Source of the DNA: Pseudomonas persica | GTDB lineage: Bacteria > Pseudomonadota > Gammaproteobacteria > Pseudomonadales > Pseudomonadaceae | DNA: 64,000 bases | Assembly: GCF_900291015.1 (NCBI RefSeq) | Contig: NZ_OLKL01000041.1 | Location: forward strand, 1 to 64,000 | Direction: 5' to 3' | In this document: one piece after another, positions 1 through 12,100 of the stretch | How positions within the stretch are numbered: position 1 is the first letter of the stretch | Layout: each line of letters opens with the position of its first letter | Notes under the pieces: generated by a model | What the model was told of the DNA's origin: nothing | The model's database searches: none | Seen by the model: only the letters and a program-made list of their open reading frames with translations | Program-made: the position numbers and the translations under genes

Positions 1-70
1 CGCGCTGATGAAAAATCAGGACGAATATGTCACCAAAGGCGGGAAACTGGCTTGCTGAAAACCATAGAAT

Positions 71-121
71 CTCCCACAGGTACAGCGCCAAACCTCGAGA
101 ACAACGCCGTACCTGTAGGGG
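71..121. repeat. Imperfect inverted repeat downstream of pvdL (REP-like)
   Basis: Arms at about 71-83 and 109-121 share ACAGGTAC plus a partly matched CCC flank. It resembles half of the REP pairs seen elsewhere in the window and could form a hairpin after the pvdL stop codon. There is no T tract, so a terminator role is only a guess. I see no gene in the remaining bases 1-145. Confidence 0.4.
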
Positions 122-145
122 CGGTGCAGATCTCACCTGCTCAGG

Positions 146-3100
146 TCACAACCCCTCCAGCTCGGCCATCAGGTCACTGAGCCGGTCGACCTTGTCGTCA
201 TCCAGCGCACTGCCCTGCAGCCCCTGCACATACACCGCCAGCTCCGCCACCGTGCTGCACTCGAACATTGCCCGTAGCGGCACGTTCAGTTGCAGCTGCT
301 TCTGCACCCGTGAGGCTATCTGCGTGGCCAGCAACGAATGCCCGCCCAGCGCGAAGAAGTTGTCGTGCACCCCTACCCGCTCGGCCTTGAGCACATCGGC
401 CCAGATACCGGCCAGTACCTCCTCCAGTTCATTGCGCGGCGCCTGGTAGGCCTGGTTGTGCTGGCCGCCGATGTCGATGGCAGGCAAGGCCTTGCGGTCG
501 AGCTTGCCGTTGGCGTTGCGCGGCAGGCTGTCGAACCAGCCCCAGTGCAGTGGGACCATGTACTCCGGCAACTCGGCACGCAGGCGCTGCTTGAGCTGCT
601 CCAGCAACGCAGCGTCGGCTGCAATGCCCTGATGCGCCACCAGGTAGCCCACCAGGTGCTTGCCATTGACCCCATCCTGCACGCCAACGGCAGCCTCGCG
701 GATCTCGACCTGCTCGTGCAGGCGGGCTTCGATCTCGCCCAGTTCGATGCGGTAGCCGCGGATCTTCACCTGATGGTCAATGCGCCCGACATACTCCAGC
801 ACGCCGTCCGGGCGCTGCCGCGCCAGGTCGCCAGTGCGGTACAGGCGTTCGCCCGGCGCACCATGAGGATGGGGGATGAACGCCAGCGCCGTGCGCTGCG
901 GGTCGCCGACATAGCCTCGGCCCACGCCGGTGCCAGCCACGCACAGCTCACCTACCGCCCCCAGCGGCACCAGCGCCTGGTCCTCGTCGAACAGGTACAG
1001 GCGGTTGTTGTCGGTCGGTGTGCCGATCGGCAGGTAGCTGCCACGGGTCGAGGCGGCATCGACGCGGAAGAACGCCACGTCATCGGAACACTCCGCCGGG
1101 CCGTAGGCGTTGACCAGGCCGATCTGCGGGTAGCGCTGCAGCCACTGCGCCGCCAGCTCCGGCGGCATGGCTTCGCCGGTCGGCAGCATCCAGCGCAGGC
1201 CATCGAGGGCCTGGTGGTCGTTGGCCAGCATGCCCTGGATCAGCGACGGCACGCTTTCCAGCACGCTGATGCCGGTGGCCTGCACATGCGCCAGCAGGCC
1301 CTGCGGGTCATGGGCGATGGCGTTCGGCACAATCTCCACCCTGGCGCCGAACAGCGGCGCGGCAAGGAACTGCCACACCGAAATGTCGAAGCTCTGCGAG
1401 GCCGTCTGGGCGATCACGTCCTGCTCGCCGAGCGCCAGGTACGGCACCTTGCTCAGCTGGTTGTTGAGCATGCCGCGCTGCTCGACCATCACCCCTTTCG
1501 GCAGGCCGGTGGAGCCTGAGGTGTAGATCACATAGGCGAGGTTATCCGGCCCGCTGTGAATGCCGGGGTTGTGGCTGGCCACCGGGCTGGCCTGGATGTC
1601 TTCCCAGACCAGCAACTGCGGCCGCGCCGCTGCCTCCAGCTCGTCCAGCAACTGCCGCCCTTGCCCGGCACAGGCGGCGCTGCACACCAGCACCGGCGTG
1701 CGGCTGAGCTGGATGATGCTTTGCAGACGTACCGCTGGCAGGCCCGGATCCAGCGGCAGGTAGCCGGCGCCGGCCTTGAAGCTGCCGACGATCATGCCCA
1801 GCAACGGCAGCCCGCGTTCGGCCAACAGCGCCACCGGTTGATCCACGCTCACACCCGCCGCGATCAAGGCATGGCCCAGGCGGTTGGCCGCCAGGTTCAA
1901 CCCGGCATAGTCGTAGGAGGCATCCAGGCAGCGGGCCACGGTACGTTGCGGGTGTGCGGCCACCTGCGCTTCGAACTGGGCGATGTAGCTCTGCTCCAGC
2001 GGATAGGCACGCGCGGTACGGTTGCAGTCCTCCAGCAGGAAGCGCCGCTCCTCGGCCCCCAACAACGGCAGTGCACTCATCTCCCCTTCAAAGCCTTGCA
2101 CCAGCGCCAGCAGCAGGCGCTTGAACTCGGCCAGCAGGCACTCGACGGTCGGGTAGTCGAAGTAGCGCTGGTCGAACGACAGGTGCAGGCCAAGGTCATC
2201 GCCCGGGTAGCACACCGCTGTCAGCGGGAAGTTGGTGTGGGTACGACCCGAGTCGGAACTGGCATTCAAGTGCTGGGCGTGGTCGAGCACGGCGCTTTCC
2301 ACCGGCGCGTTCTCGAACACGAACAGGCTGTCGAACAGCGGCTGGCCCTTGGGCAGTTCGCTGCATTCCTGGATCGCCACCAGCGGCAGGTATTCGTACT
2401 CGCGCAGCTCCATGTTGCGCTCCAGCAGGCCTTGCAACCACTGGCGCACACTGCAGCGCTCACCCGCCACCGGCAACTGCACGCGCAGGGCGACGCTGTT
2501 GATGAACAGGCCGACGGTACGCTGCATCTGCGGCATGCTCACCGGGCGCCCGGCCACGGTCACGCCAAAGATCACGTCGCGCTCGCCGCTGTAGCGCGCC
2601 AGCACCAGGGCCCAGGCCGCCTGGGCGAAGGTGTTGACGGTGAGCTGGTGGGCCTGGGCCAGTTCGCGCAGGCGCGCACCATCGCTCACCGCCAGGCGGG
2701 TGTAACAGTCGCCGACGATCATGCCGCTACCGGCATGTTCGTGGCGCAGCGGGCGGTCGCTGGGGATGGTGGTGGCGCGTTCGAAGCCGGCCAGGTTGGC
2801 CCGCCACCAGGCTCGCGCGTCGTCCAGGCCCTGGCGTTGCAGCCAGCCGATGTAGTCGCGGTAGCGCGGTGGCACCGGCAACCGGGCCTGGCGCCCCTCG
2901 CCGAGAGCCTGGTAGATCTCGAAGAAATCGTTCATCAACAGCGAACGGCACCAGGCATCGATAAGGATGTGGTGGTTGCTCATCATGAACCAGTAGCGCT
3001 CGTCGGCCACACGCACCAGGCGCAGGTGGAACGGCGCCTCGCTGAGCAGGGCGAAACCTGCCTCGCGCTCCTGCTTGTGCAGGGCCTGCAGGCGCTGCTC

Positions 3101-6100
3101 CTGGGCGTCATCGTCGAGGCCACGCCAGTCCTGGTAGTCCACCGGCGTGTTGCCCGGTTTGTGGATGATCTGCAGCATCGCCTCGCCGCTGTTCCAGCTG
3201 AACGATGCGCGCAGCGCCTCGTGGCGGGCCACCACCGCCTGCCAGGCCTGGGCGAAGCGTTCGGGGTCAAGCGCACTGTTGATGCGGTAGCGGTCCTGCA
3301 TGTAGTAGAGGCCGGTGCCCGGCTCCAGCAGGGTGTGCAACAACATGCCCTCCTGCATCGGCGTCAGCGGGTAGACATCTTCGATCTGCGCAGCCGGTAC
3401 CGGCAGCGCGTCGATCTGCGCCTGGGTCAGGTGCGCCAGCGGGAAGTCCGACGGCGTGAAACTGCCGTTGCCATCAGCCAGGCAATGCTCGACCAGCGCC
3501 AGCAGCTCCTGGCGATAGGCCTCGGCCAGGCGGGCGATAGTCCGCTCGTCATAGCGCTCGGTGCTGAAAGTCCAGCGCAGTTGCAGGGCACCGCCATACA
3601 CCTGGCCATCGACACTCAGCCAGTTGGGCAGCGCTGCATCGAGGTCGTGGGCCAGGCCGGCCGGGGCGTCCATCGGCTGGAACAGAGCAGTGCTGTCGAA
3701 CTGCTGGTCGAACTGGCCCAGGTAGTTGAAGGTGATACGCGCCTGTGGCAAGGCCGCCATCTGCTCGCGCCCGGCCTCATCCGCCAGGTAGCGCAACACG
3801 CCGTAGCCCAGCCCGTTGTGCGGCACCTGGCGCAGCTGCTCCTTGATGCGCTTGATCGAACCGGCCCGCGCCGCGTCGTCCTCGCCTGGCAGCGGGCGCA
3901 GGCTCAGTGGGTAAGCGTTGGTGAACCAACCGACGCTGCGGGTCAGGTCCATGTCTTCGAACAGCCCGTCGCGGCCATGGCCTTCAAGCTGTACCAGCAC
4001 TTCTTCGTCGCCGCTCCAGCGGCACAGGGCACGCGCCAGCGCGGTCAGCAGCAGGTCATTGACCTGAGTGTGATAGGCCGCCGGGGCCTGTTGCAACAAC
4101 TGCCGGGTCTGCGCCACATCCAGGCCAATGGCCAGGGTGCTGGCGTGGCGGTGCAGGTTGCCGCCCTGCGGGTGATCGCATGGCAGTTCGCGGCGCACAC
4201 TGCCCAACTGGCGTTGCCACCAGCCCAGCTCGTCGCGCAGCGAATCGCTGCCGGCGTAGCTGGCCAGGCGTGCGGCCCAGTCGCCCATGGCATGGGTCTT
4301 GGCCGCCAGCGGCTGGCCACGGTACAGCGCCTGCAGGTCTTCCAGCAGCACACGCCACGACACGCCATCGACCACCAGGTGATGGATCGCCAGCAACAGG
4401 CGCTGACTGCCCTGCCCGTCATTTACCAGCAAGGCGCGCAACAGTGGGCCCTGCTGCAGGTCGAGGCTGCATTGCAGGTCGGTGTACAAAGGTTGGCAAT
4501 CGGCGAAGTCGGCAACCGTGGCTGTCCACAGCAACCGCCCGGAGGCAGGTTGGGCATATTCGGCCTGCCAGCGGCCCTGGGCCTGGCTGAAGCGCAGGCG
4601 CAGGCTGTCGTGGTGCTGCACCAGGGCAGCCAAGGCTTGCGCCAGTACTCCCTCATCCAGCGGCTTGCGCGGCTCCAGCAGAACGGCCTGGTTCCAGTGC
4701 TGCGGCTGTGGTACTTCACTGTCGAAGAACCAGTGCTGGATCGGCGTGAGGCCGGTCTGGCCCTGGCGCTGGCACTGATCGATGCTGCTGGCGGCTTCGC
4801 TGTACCGAACGACAGCCGCCAGGGTCTGGATGGTCTGATGCTGGAACAGGTCGCGCGGGGTGAACTGCAAGCCGGCCTGACGGGCCCGGCTGACCACCTG
4901 GATCGACAGGATCGAGTCGCCGCCCAGTTCGAAGAAGTTGTCCTGCACGCCGATCTGGACAACGTTGAGCACGTCGCGCCAGATCTGCGCCAGTTGCGCT
5001 TCCAGCTCGTTGCCAGGTGCCTGGTACTGCTGGCGTGCCTGCTCCAGGTCCGGCAGCGGCAGCGCCCGGCGGTCGAGCTTGCCATTGCCCATCAGCGGCA
5101 GGCTGTCGAGCAGCACCAGGTGCGCTGGCACCATATAGTCCGGCAGGTGCTGGCGGGCATCGGCTTTCACCGCGTCGCGCAGCAGGCCCTGGACCTCACT
5201 GTCGGCAGCGGCCTGCTTGCACACCAGGTAACCCACCAGTTGCTTGCCGCCCGGCAGGTCGAGGGCCAGCACCACGGCCTCGTCGACATCGGCATGTGCC
5301 TGCAGGCGGCTTTCGATTTCGCCCAGTTCGATGCGGAAACCGCGAATCTTCACCTGCTGGTCGGCACGGCCGAGGTACTCGACCAGGCCATCGCTGCCCA
5401 GGCGCACCAGGTCACCAGTGCGGTACAGGCGCCCGCCTTCGCTGCTGAACGGGTCGGCGACGAAGCGCTCGGCACTGAGGCCCGGGCGGTCGTGGTAGCC
5501 CTGGGCCAGGCCGGCACCGCCAACATACAGCTCGCCAATACCGCCTTGCGGCAACAGCGCAAGGTCCTCGTCAAGGATGTACGCCGTGCGGCTACCGATG
5601 ACGCGGCCGATCGGTACGCTGCCAAGCTCCGCTGGCAGTGTTTGTGGTGCCAGGCAGGCCAACGGCATGACCACGGTTTCGGTCGGCCCGTAGGCGTTGA
5701 AGAACTGCTGCGGCGCGAAGGCCTGGCGGATGCGCTGCAGGTGTTCGCCGGTCAGCGCTTCCCCACCGGTAATGACCAGCCGTACGGGCAACTGCTCGCC
5801 CTGCCCGGCCAGGTACTGCGCCAACTGGCTACCGTAGCTGGGCGTGAAGCCGAGGATGCTCACCTGCTGCTCGCGCACCAGCTGGCAGATGTCTTCGGCG
5901 CCCCACTGCCCCTGGGCACGCAGCACCACGCGGGCACCACACAGCAGCGGCACCCACAGGCGTTCGCTGGCGGCGTCGAAATTGATCGAATAAAAGTGCA
6001 ACTCGCAGTCGTCGCTGCGCATGCCGAACGCGGCGATCACCGCCTGGCAGTGCATGGCGAACTCGCCGTGGCTGACTACCACGCCCTTGGGCGTGCCGGT

Positions 6101-9100
6101 GGAGCCGGAGGTGTAGATCAGGTAGGCCTGGTGCTGCGGCAGGTTGAGGTTGTCCAGCGGCGCATCGCTGTAGGCCGACAGGCTGGCGCTGTCGTCCTCC
6201 AGGCTCCAGCGCGCCACGCCTGCGGGCAGCTCGCCCAGGGTTTGCAGCAGCGCGCGCTGGCTGAGCAGCAAGCCGACGCGGCTGTCTTCGATCATGTAGC
6301 GCAGGCGGTCGAGCGGGTACTCGGGGTCGAGCGGCACGTAGGCGCCACCGGCCTTGAGGATGGCCAGCAGGCCGACGACCATTTCCAGCGAACGGTCCAG
6401 CGCCAGGCCCACACGCACCTGCGGGCCGACGCCACGCTCGCGCAGGGCGCGGGCCAGGCGGTTGGCCTGCTGGTCGAGTTCGGCATAGGTCATGTGCTGG
6501 CCGGCGAAGGTCAACGCGCCAGCGTGTGGCGTGCGTGCGGCCTGGGCGGCGAACAGGCCGTGCACGGTCTGGTCGAGAGCGAAATCCTGCTCGCCCTGCA
6601 ACTGGCCCGCCAGCAACTGTTGCTCGGCGCTGCTCAGCATCGGCAGTTCGCACAGGCGCTGTTGCGGGTTGTCAAGCAGGCCAGCCAGCAGTTGCTGCCA
6701 GTGCTCGGCCATGCGTGCGATGCGTGGTTCGTCGAACAGGTCACGGCTGTAGGTCAGGCAGCAACCCAGGCGGCCGTCGAGGTCGGTCACCTCCAGGTAC
6801 AGGTCGAACTTGGTGGCGCTGGCGTCGTTGACCAGGTACTCCACCTGCATGCCGGCAAGTTGGCGGCTTTGCTGGAATGCCCAGCGCTGCACGTTGCACA
6901 TCACCTGGAACAGCGGGTTGTAGGCGCTGCTGCGCGGTGGCTGCAGGGCTTCCACCAGCTGGTCGAACGGCAGGTCCTGGTGCGACTGGCCTTCGATGGC
7001 AGCCTGGCGCACCTGCTCCAGCAACTGTGCGGCGGTCAGCTGGCCGTCCAGCTCGCAGCGCAGCACCTGGGTGTTGAGGAACGCGCCGATCAGCCCTTCG
7101 CTTTCCGGGCGGATGCGGTTGGCCACCGGCGCGCCAATGCGCAGGTCACGCTGGCCGCTGTAGCGGTGCAGCAAGGCGGCCAGGGTGGCAGTCATGGTCA
7201 TGAACAGGGTCAGGCCACGCCGGCTGTTGAAGCCATGTACGCGGGCGACCAGCGCCGGGTCGAGCTCGAAGCGGTACAGCTCGCCACGGTGGCTCTGCAC
7301 TGCCGGGCGCGGGCGGTCGGCAGGCAACGCCAGCACCGGGTGTTCATCGCCCAGGCGATCCTTCCAGTAGGCCAGCTGGCGCGCGCCCTCGCCGCTTTCC
7401 AGCCATTGCCGTTGCCATACGCTGTAGTCCAGGTACTGCACCGGCAGCGGCGCCAGCGGCGATTCGCGGTCATCGACGAAGGCCTCGTACAGCTCGCCCA
7501 GTTCGCGGGCGAAGATGTCCATGGCCCAGCCTTCGGTGACGATGTGGTGCAGGGTCAGCACGAAGAAGTGCTCGCGCTCTTCGGCCTTGACCAGGCAGGC
7601 GCGCAGCAGTGGGCCGCGCTCCAGGTCGAACGGCTGGTGCGCCTGGTCGTCGGCCAGTTGTTGCAGGCGTTGTTGCCGGGCATCGGCGGGCAAGGCGCTG
7701 AAGTCCTGCCAGTCGAGGTGCAGGCTGCTGTCTTCGGCTACGCACTGATACGGCACGCCATTGATGCTGGGGAAGGTGGTGCGCAGGGTTTCGTGGCGCA
7801 CCACCAGCGCCTGCAACGCACGCTCGAAGGCATCCACATGCAGGGTGCCGCGCAGGCGTGCCATGCCGCCGACGTTGTACGCCGGGCTGTCCGGCTCCAT
7901 TTGCCAGAGGAACCACATGCGCTGCTGCGAGTACGACAGCGGCACCGCCTGGCGGCGGTCGACGCGGACGATTGCGCCTTGCAGGTTGTGCTCACCGGCA
8001 GCGCGGATACGCGCGATCTCGGCACAGAAGGCGCCCAGTTCGCTGGCGTCGAACAGGGCCTTGAGCGGTAGCTCGACATCGCAGGCCTGGCGCGTGCGCG
8101 AAACAATTTGAGTGGCCAGCAGCGAGTGGCCGCCGAGGGCGAAGAAGTCGTCCTGCAGGCCGATGCGCGGCAGGTTCAGCACCTCGCGCCAGATGGCGGC
8201 GACCTGCTGCTGCAGCGCGGTTTGTGGCTCGACGTGCTCACGCTGCTGCCACACCGGGGCCGGCAATGCCTTGCGCTCGACCTTGCCGCTGGGGCCCAGC
8301 GGCATCTGCGCCAGCGCGATGAGTTGTGCCGGCACCATGTAGGCCGGTAGTTGTTCAGCCAGCACCGTCAGCAATGCATCAGGCTGGGCGCTGCCACTGT
8401 AGTAGCCGACCAGTTGCGCGCCGACGGCATCCTTGTGGATCAGCACCAGCGCCTGTTCGACCCCCGCCTGCGCCAGCAGGCAGGCCTGGACTTCCTCGGG
8501 CTCGACGCGAAAGCCGCGCACCTTTACCTGCTGGTCGAGGCGGCCAAGGTACTCCAGCGCCTCGGTCTGCACCTGCCAGCGGGCGCGGTCGCCACTGCGG
8601 TACAGGCGTTCGCCATTGCCGTCGGCCTGCGGCACGAAGCGCTCGGCGGTGAGGCCCGGGCGGCCCAGATAACCACGGGCCAGGCCTGCGCCGCCGAGAT
8701 AAAGCTCGCCTGGCACACCGGGGACGGTCAGTTCCAGCTCTTCGTCCAGCACGCGGCACAGCACATTGCCCAGCGGGCGACCGATTGGTGAGCGCTCGCC
8801 ATCGCTAGCCTGGCAGTGCCAGTGGGTGACGTTGATGGCGGTTTCCGTCGGGCCATAGCGGTTGTGCAGTTGCACCTGTGGCAGCACCTGCAGCACGCGG
8901 TCACGCAATGTGGCGGACAGCGCTTCGCCACCGGAGAACAGTCGGCGCAGGCTGCTGCAGGCACCCGCCTGCGGCTCCTGGACGAACACCTGCAACAGCG
9001 GCGGTACGAAGTGCAGGGTGGTCACACCATGGGCCTGTACCAGCGCGGCGATGCGCTGCGGGTCGCGGTGCTCGCCCGGGCCAGCGAGCACCAGCTTGCA

Positions 9101-12100
9101 GCCCGTGACCAGCGGCCAGAAGCATTCCCACACCGAAACGTCGAAGCTGATCGGCGCCTTCTGCATCAGTACATCGCTATCGTCCAGCGCATAGCTGGCC
9201 TGCATCCATTGCAGGCGCTCGGCCAGTGCCGCGTGGGTATTGCCCACCCCCTTGGGCTGGCCGGTGGAGCCGGAGGTGTAGATTACATAGGCCAGGTTGT
9301 CGCCATGCAGGTGCAGGCCGGGGGCATGCCCGGGCCAGCTGTCCAGGTGCAACTGGTCGAGGGCAATGGCACTGACGCCATCCACCTGTGGCAGCTTGCC
9401 CAGCAGGTTGCTGTGACTCAGCAACAAACCAGCGTTGCAGTCGGCGAGCATGTAGGCCAGGCGCTCGGCCGGGTAATCGACGTCCAGCGGCACATAGGCA
9501 CCGCCGGCCTTGAGAATGGCCAGCAGGCCGACCAGCAACTGCGGCGAACGCTCGACGGCGATGGCCACGCAGGTATCGGGGCCGACGCCTTTGTCACGCA
9601 GGTAGTGGGCCAGACGGTTGGCCTGCTGGTGCAGCTCGGCGTAATCCAGGCTGCCACCGTCCCACACCAGGGCGGTGCGCTGCGGGGTCAGGCGTGCCTG
9701 GTCATTGAGCTGCTCGACCAGCAGGCGTTGCGGCGCCGCAGCCGGTGCCTGGCCCCAGCTCGACAGTTGGGCGCGGCCTGGCTCGTCGAGCAATTGCACC
9801 TCACCCAGCGCTCGCTGCGGCTCGGCACATACCTGCTCCAGCAGGGCCAGCAAGTGCTGGGCCAGGCGCTTGACGGTGCTGGCATCGAACAATTCGGCGG
9901 CATAGTCCAAGGCCAGGCTCAGGCGGCCCTGGTGGTCTTCTTCACTGTGCAACTGCAAGTCGAACTTGGCTTCGCGACTGTGCCACGGCAGCTCTTCGGC
10001 CAGCAGGCCCGGCAGGCGACGCAGGGCAGACAGGTCACGTTGCTGGTGGTTGAACATGACCTGGAACAGGCCTTGCTCGCGAGCCTCGGGCATAGCTTCG
10101 ACCAGCTGCTCGAACGGCAGGTCCTGGTTGGCTTGGGCGTCCAGGGTGGCCTGGCGCACCTGGGCCAGCAACTGATCGAACGGCAGGCGGCCATCGAGTT
10201 GTGCTCGCAGTACCTGAATATTGATGAAGAAGCCGACCATACCTTGGGTTTCCAGGCGCGGGCGGTTGGCGTTGGGCACCCCGACACGGATATCGGCCTG
10301 GCCGCTGTAGCGGTGCAGCAGCGCCTGCCAGCCGGCCAGCAGGACCATGAACAGGCTGGCCTGCTGGTCGCGGGCCAGGTCCTTGAGCGCTTCGCTGAGC
10401 CTGGCCGGTACCTTGAGGTTGAAGCGGGCGGCGCGGTGGTCGCGCCGGCTGGTGCGCGGGTGGTCAGTGCACAGGTCGAGCACCGGCAGTTCATCCCCCA
10501 GGCGCACCTGCCAGTACTGCAACTGACGCTCGGCTTCGCCTGCGGCCAGCCACTGTCGCTGCCAGCTGCCATAGTCGGCGTAACCCAGGGTCAGCGGTGC
10601 CAGGTTGGCCTCAAGGCCCTGGCAACGGGCGGCGTACAGTCTGGCGAATTCGTCGAGCAGGATGTTCAGCGACCAGCCGTCGGCGACGATATGGTGCAGG
10701 GTGACCCACAGCTGATGGTGCTCATCGTCCAGGCGCGCCAGGGTCACCCGCAGCAATGGCCCACGGGTCAGGTCGAACGGCTGGCGGGCCTCGGTTTCAC
10801 GCTGGGCGGCGACCTGTTCGGCGGCCTGGTCTTCAAGGTCCAGGCGGCGAAAGTTGAACGACTGTTGTGGCAGGATGCGCTGCAGGGCCTGACCGCCCTC
10901 TTCGGCAAACAGGGTACGCAGCGATTCGTGACGCGCCACCAGCGCCTGGAAGGCTGCTGCCAGGGCGCTTTCGTCCAGCTCACCGCGCAGTTGCAGGCCG
11001 GCTGGAATGTTGTAGGCCGCCGATTGTGGGTCCAACTGCCATAGCAGCCACAGGCGGTTTTGCGCCAGCGACTGGGGCAGCGCCTGGGCGCGCTCCAGGG
11101 TGGCGATGGCGGCGACCTGGCCACCGCCTTCGGCGATGATCGCGGCCACCGCCGTGCTGTAGTCCGCCAGTACCGGCGCCTCGAACAAGGTACGCAGGCC
11201 CAGGTTGATGCCCAGCTCATCGGCCAGGCGTGCGGTAACATGGGTGGCGGCGATGGAGTTGCCGCCCAGCAGCAGGAAGTGCTCGTCTGCCGACACCGCC
11301 TCGACCTTGAGGATATCGCGCCACACACCGGCGATGCGTGCCTGCAGTTCATCGCCGGCTGCCCCCGTGGCAACGGGCTCGCACACCTCAGGGAAGCGGG
11401 CATAGCAGTCCAGGCTGCCGTCGTCCATGCGCAGGCGGCATGCCGAACGCTGCAGCTTGCCGCTGGAGGTCCTGGGCAGCGCGCCCGGGTTCAGCAGCAG
11501 GACCACGGCCGGGGCCTGGCGACAGGCGTCGGCGATTACCTGGCGCAGGGTCTTGATCAGGTCCTGAGGTTTGACCGCCTTCTGCACGTTGCGGCTGATT
11601 TCCACCGCCACGCCGATGCCCTCCTCGCCTTGCTGTTCAACGGCGAACACTGCCACCCGGCCTTTGCGCAGCACATCCACTTCACGCTCGAGGGTTTGTT
11701 CCAGGTCCTGCGGGTACAGGTTCTGCCCACGCACGATCAGCATGTCTTTCAGGCGCCCGGTGACGAACACTTCGCCTTCGCGCATGAAGCCCAGGTCGCC
11801 GGTACGCAGCCAGGTCTGGCCGTCCATCTCGACGAAGGTGCGGGCACTGGCTTCGGGGTTGCGCCAGTAACCCAGGGCGATGCTCGGGCCGCCGGCCCAG
11901 ATCTCGCCCACCTGGCTGTCGCCCAGCACCTGCAGGCGTTGTGGTTCGACAATGCGCACGGCATGCCCGGGCTGCGGGTAGCCACAGCTCATCAGCACAC
12001 TGCCCTTGCCAGGTTGCGCACGGTTGGTAGCGAAGGCCTCGCCGTCCAGCTCCAGCGCGGCGATGCCCTGGCCACGGCGGCTGCCGCTGACGAACAGGGT

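Noticed and set aside
1556..8071. A 2171-codon open frame on the plus strand
   Set aside because: It is the antisense shadow of pvdL caused by high GC and codon bias. The translation is rich in Gln, His, Val and Ala without any domain, and the minus strand is a complete NRPS.
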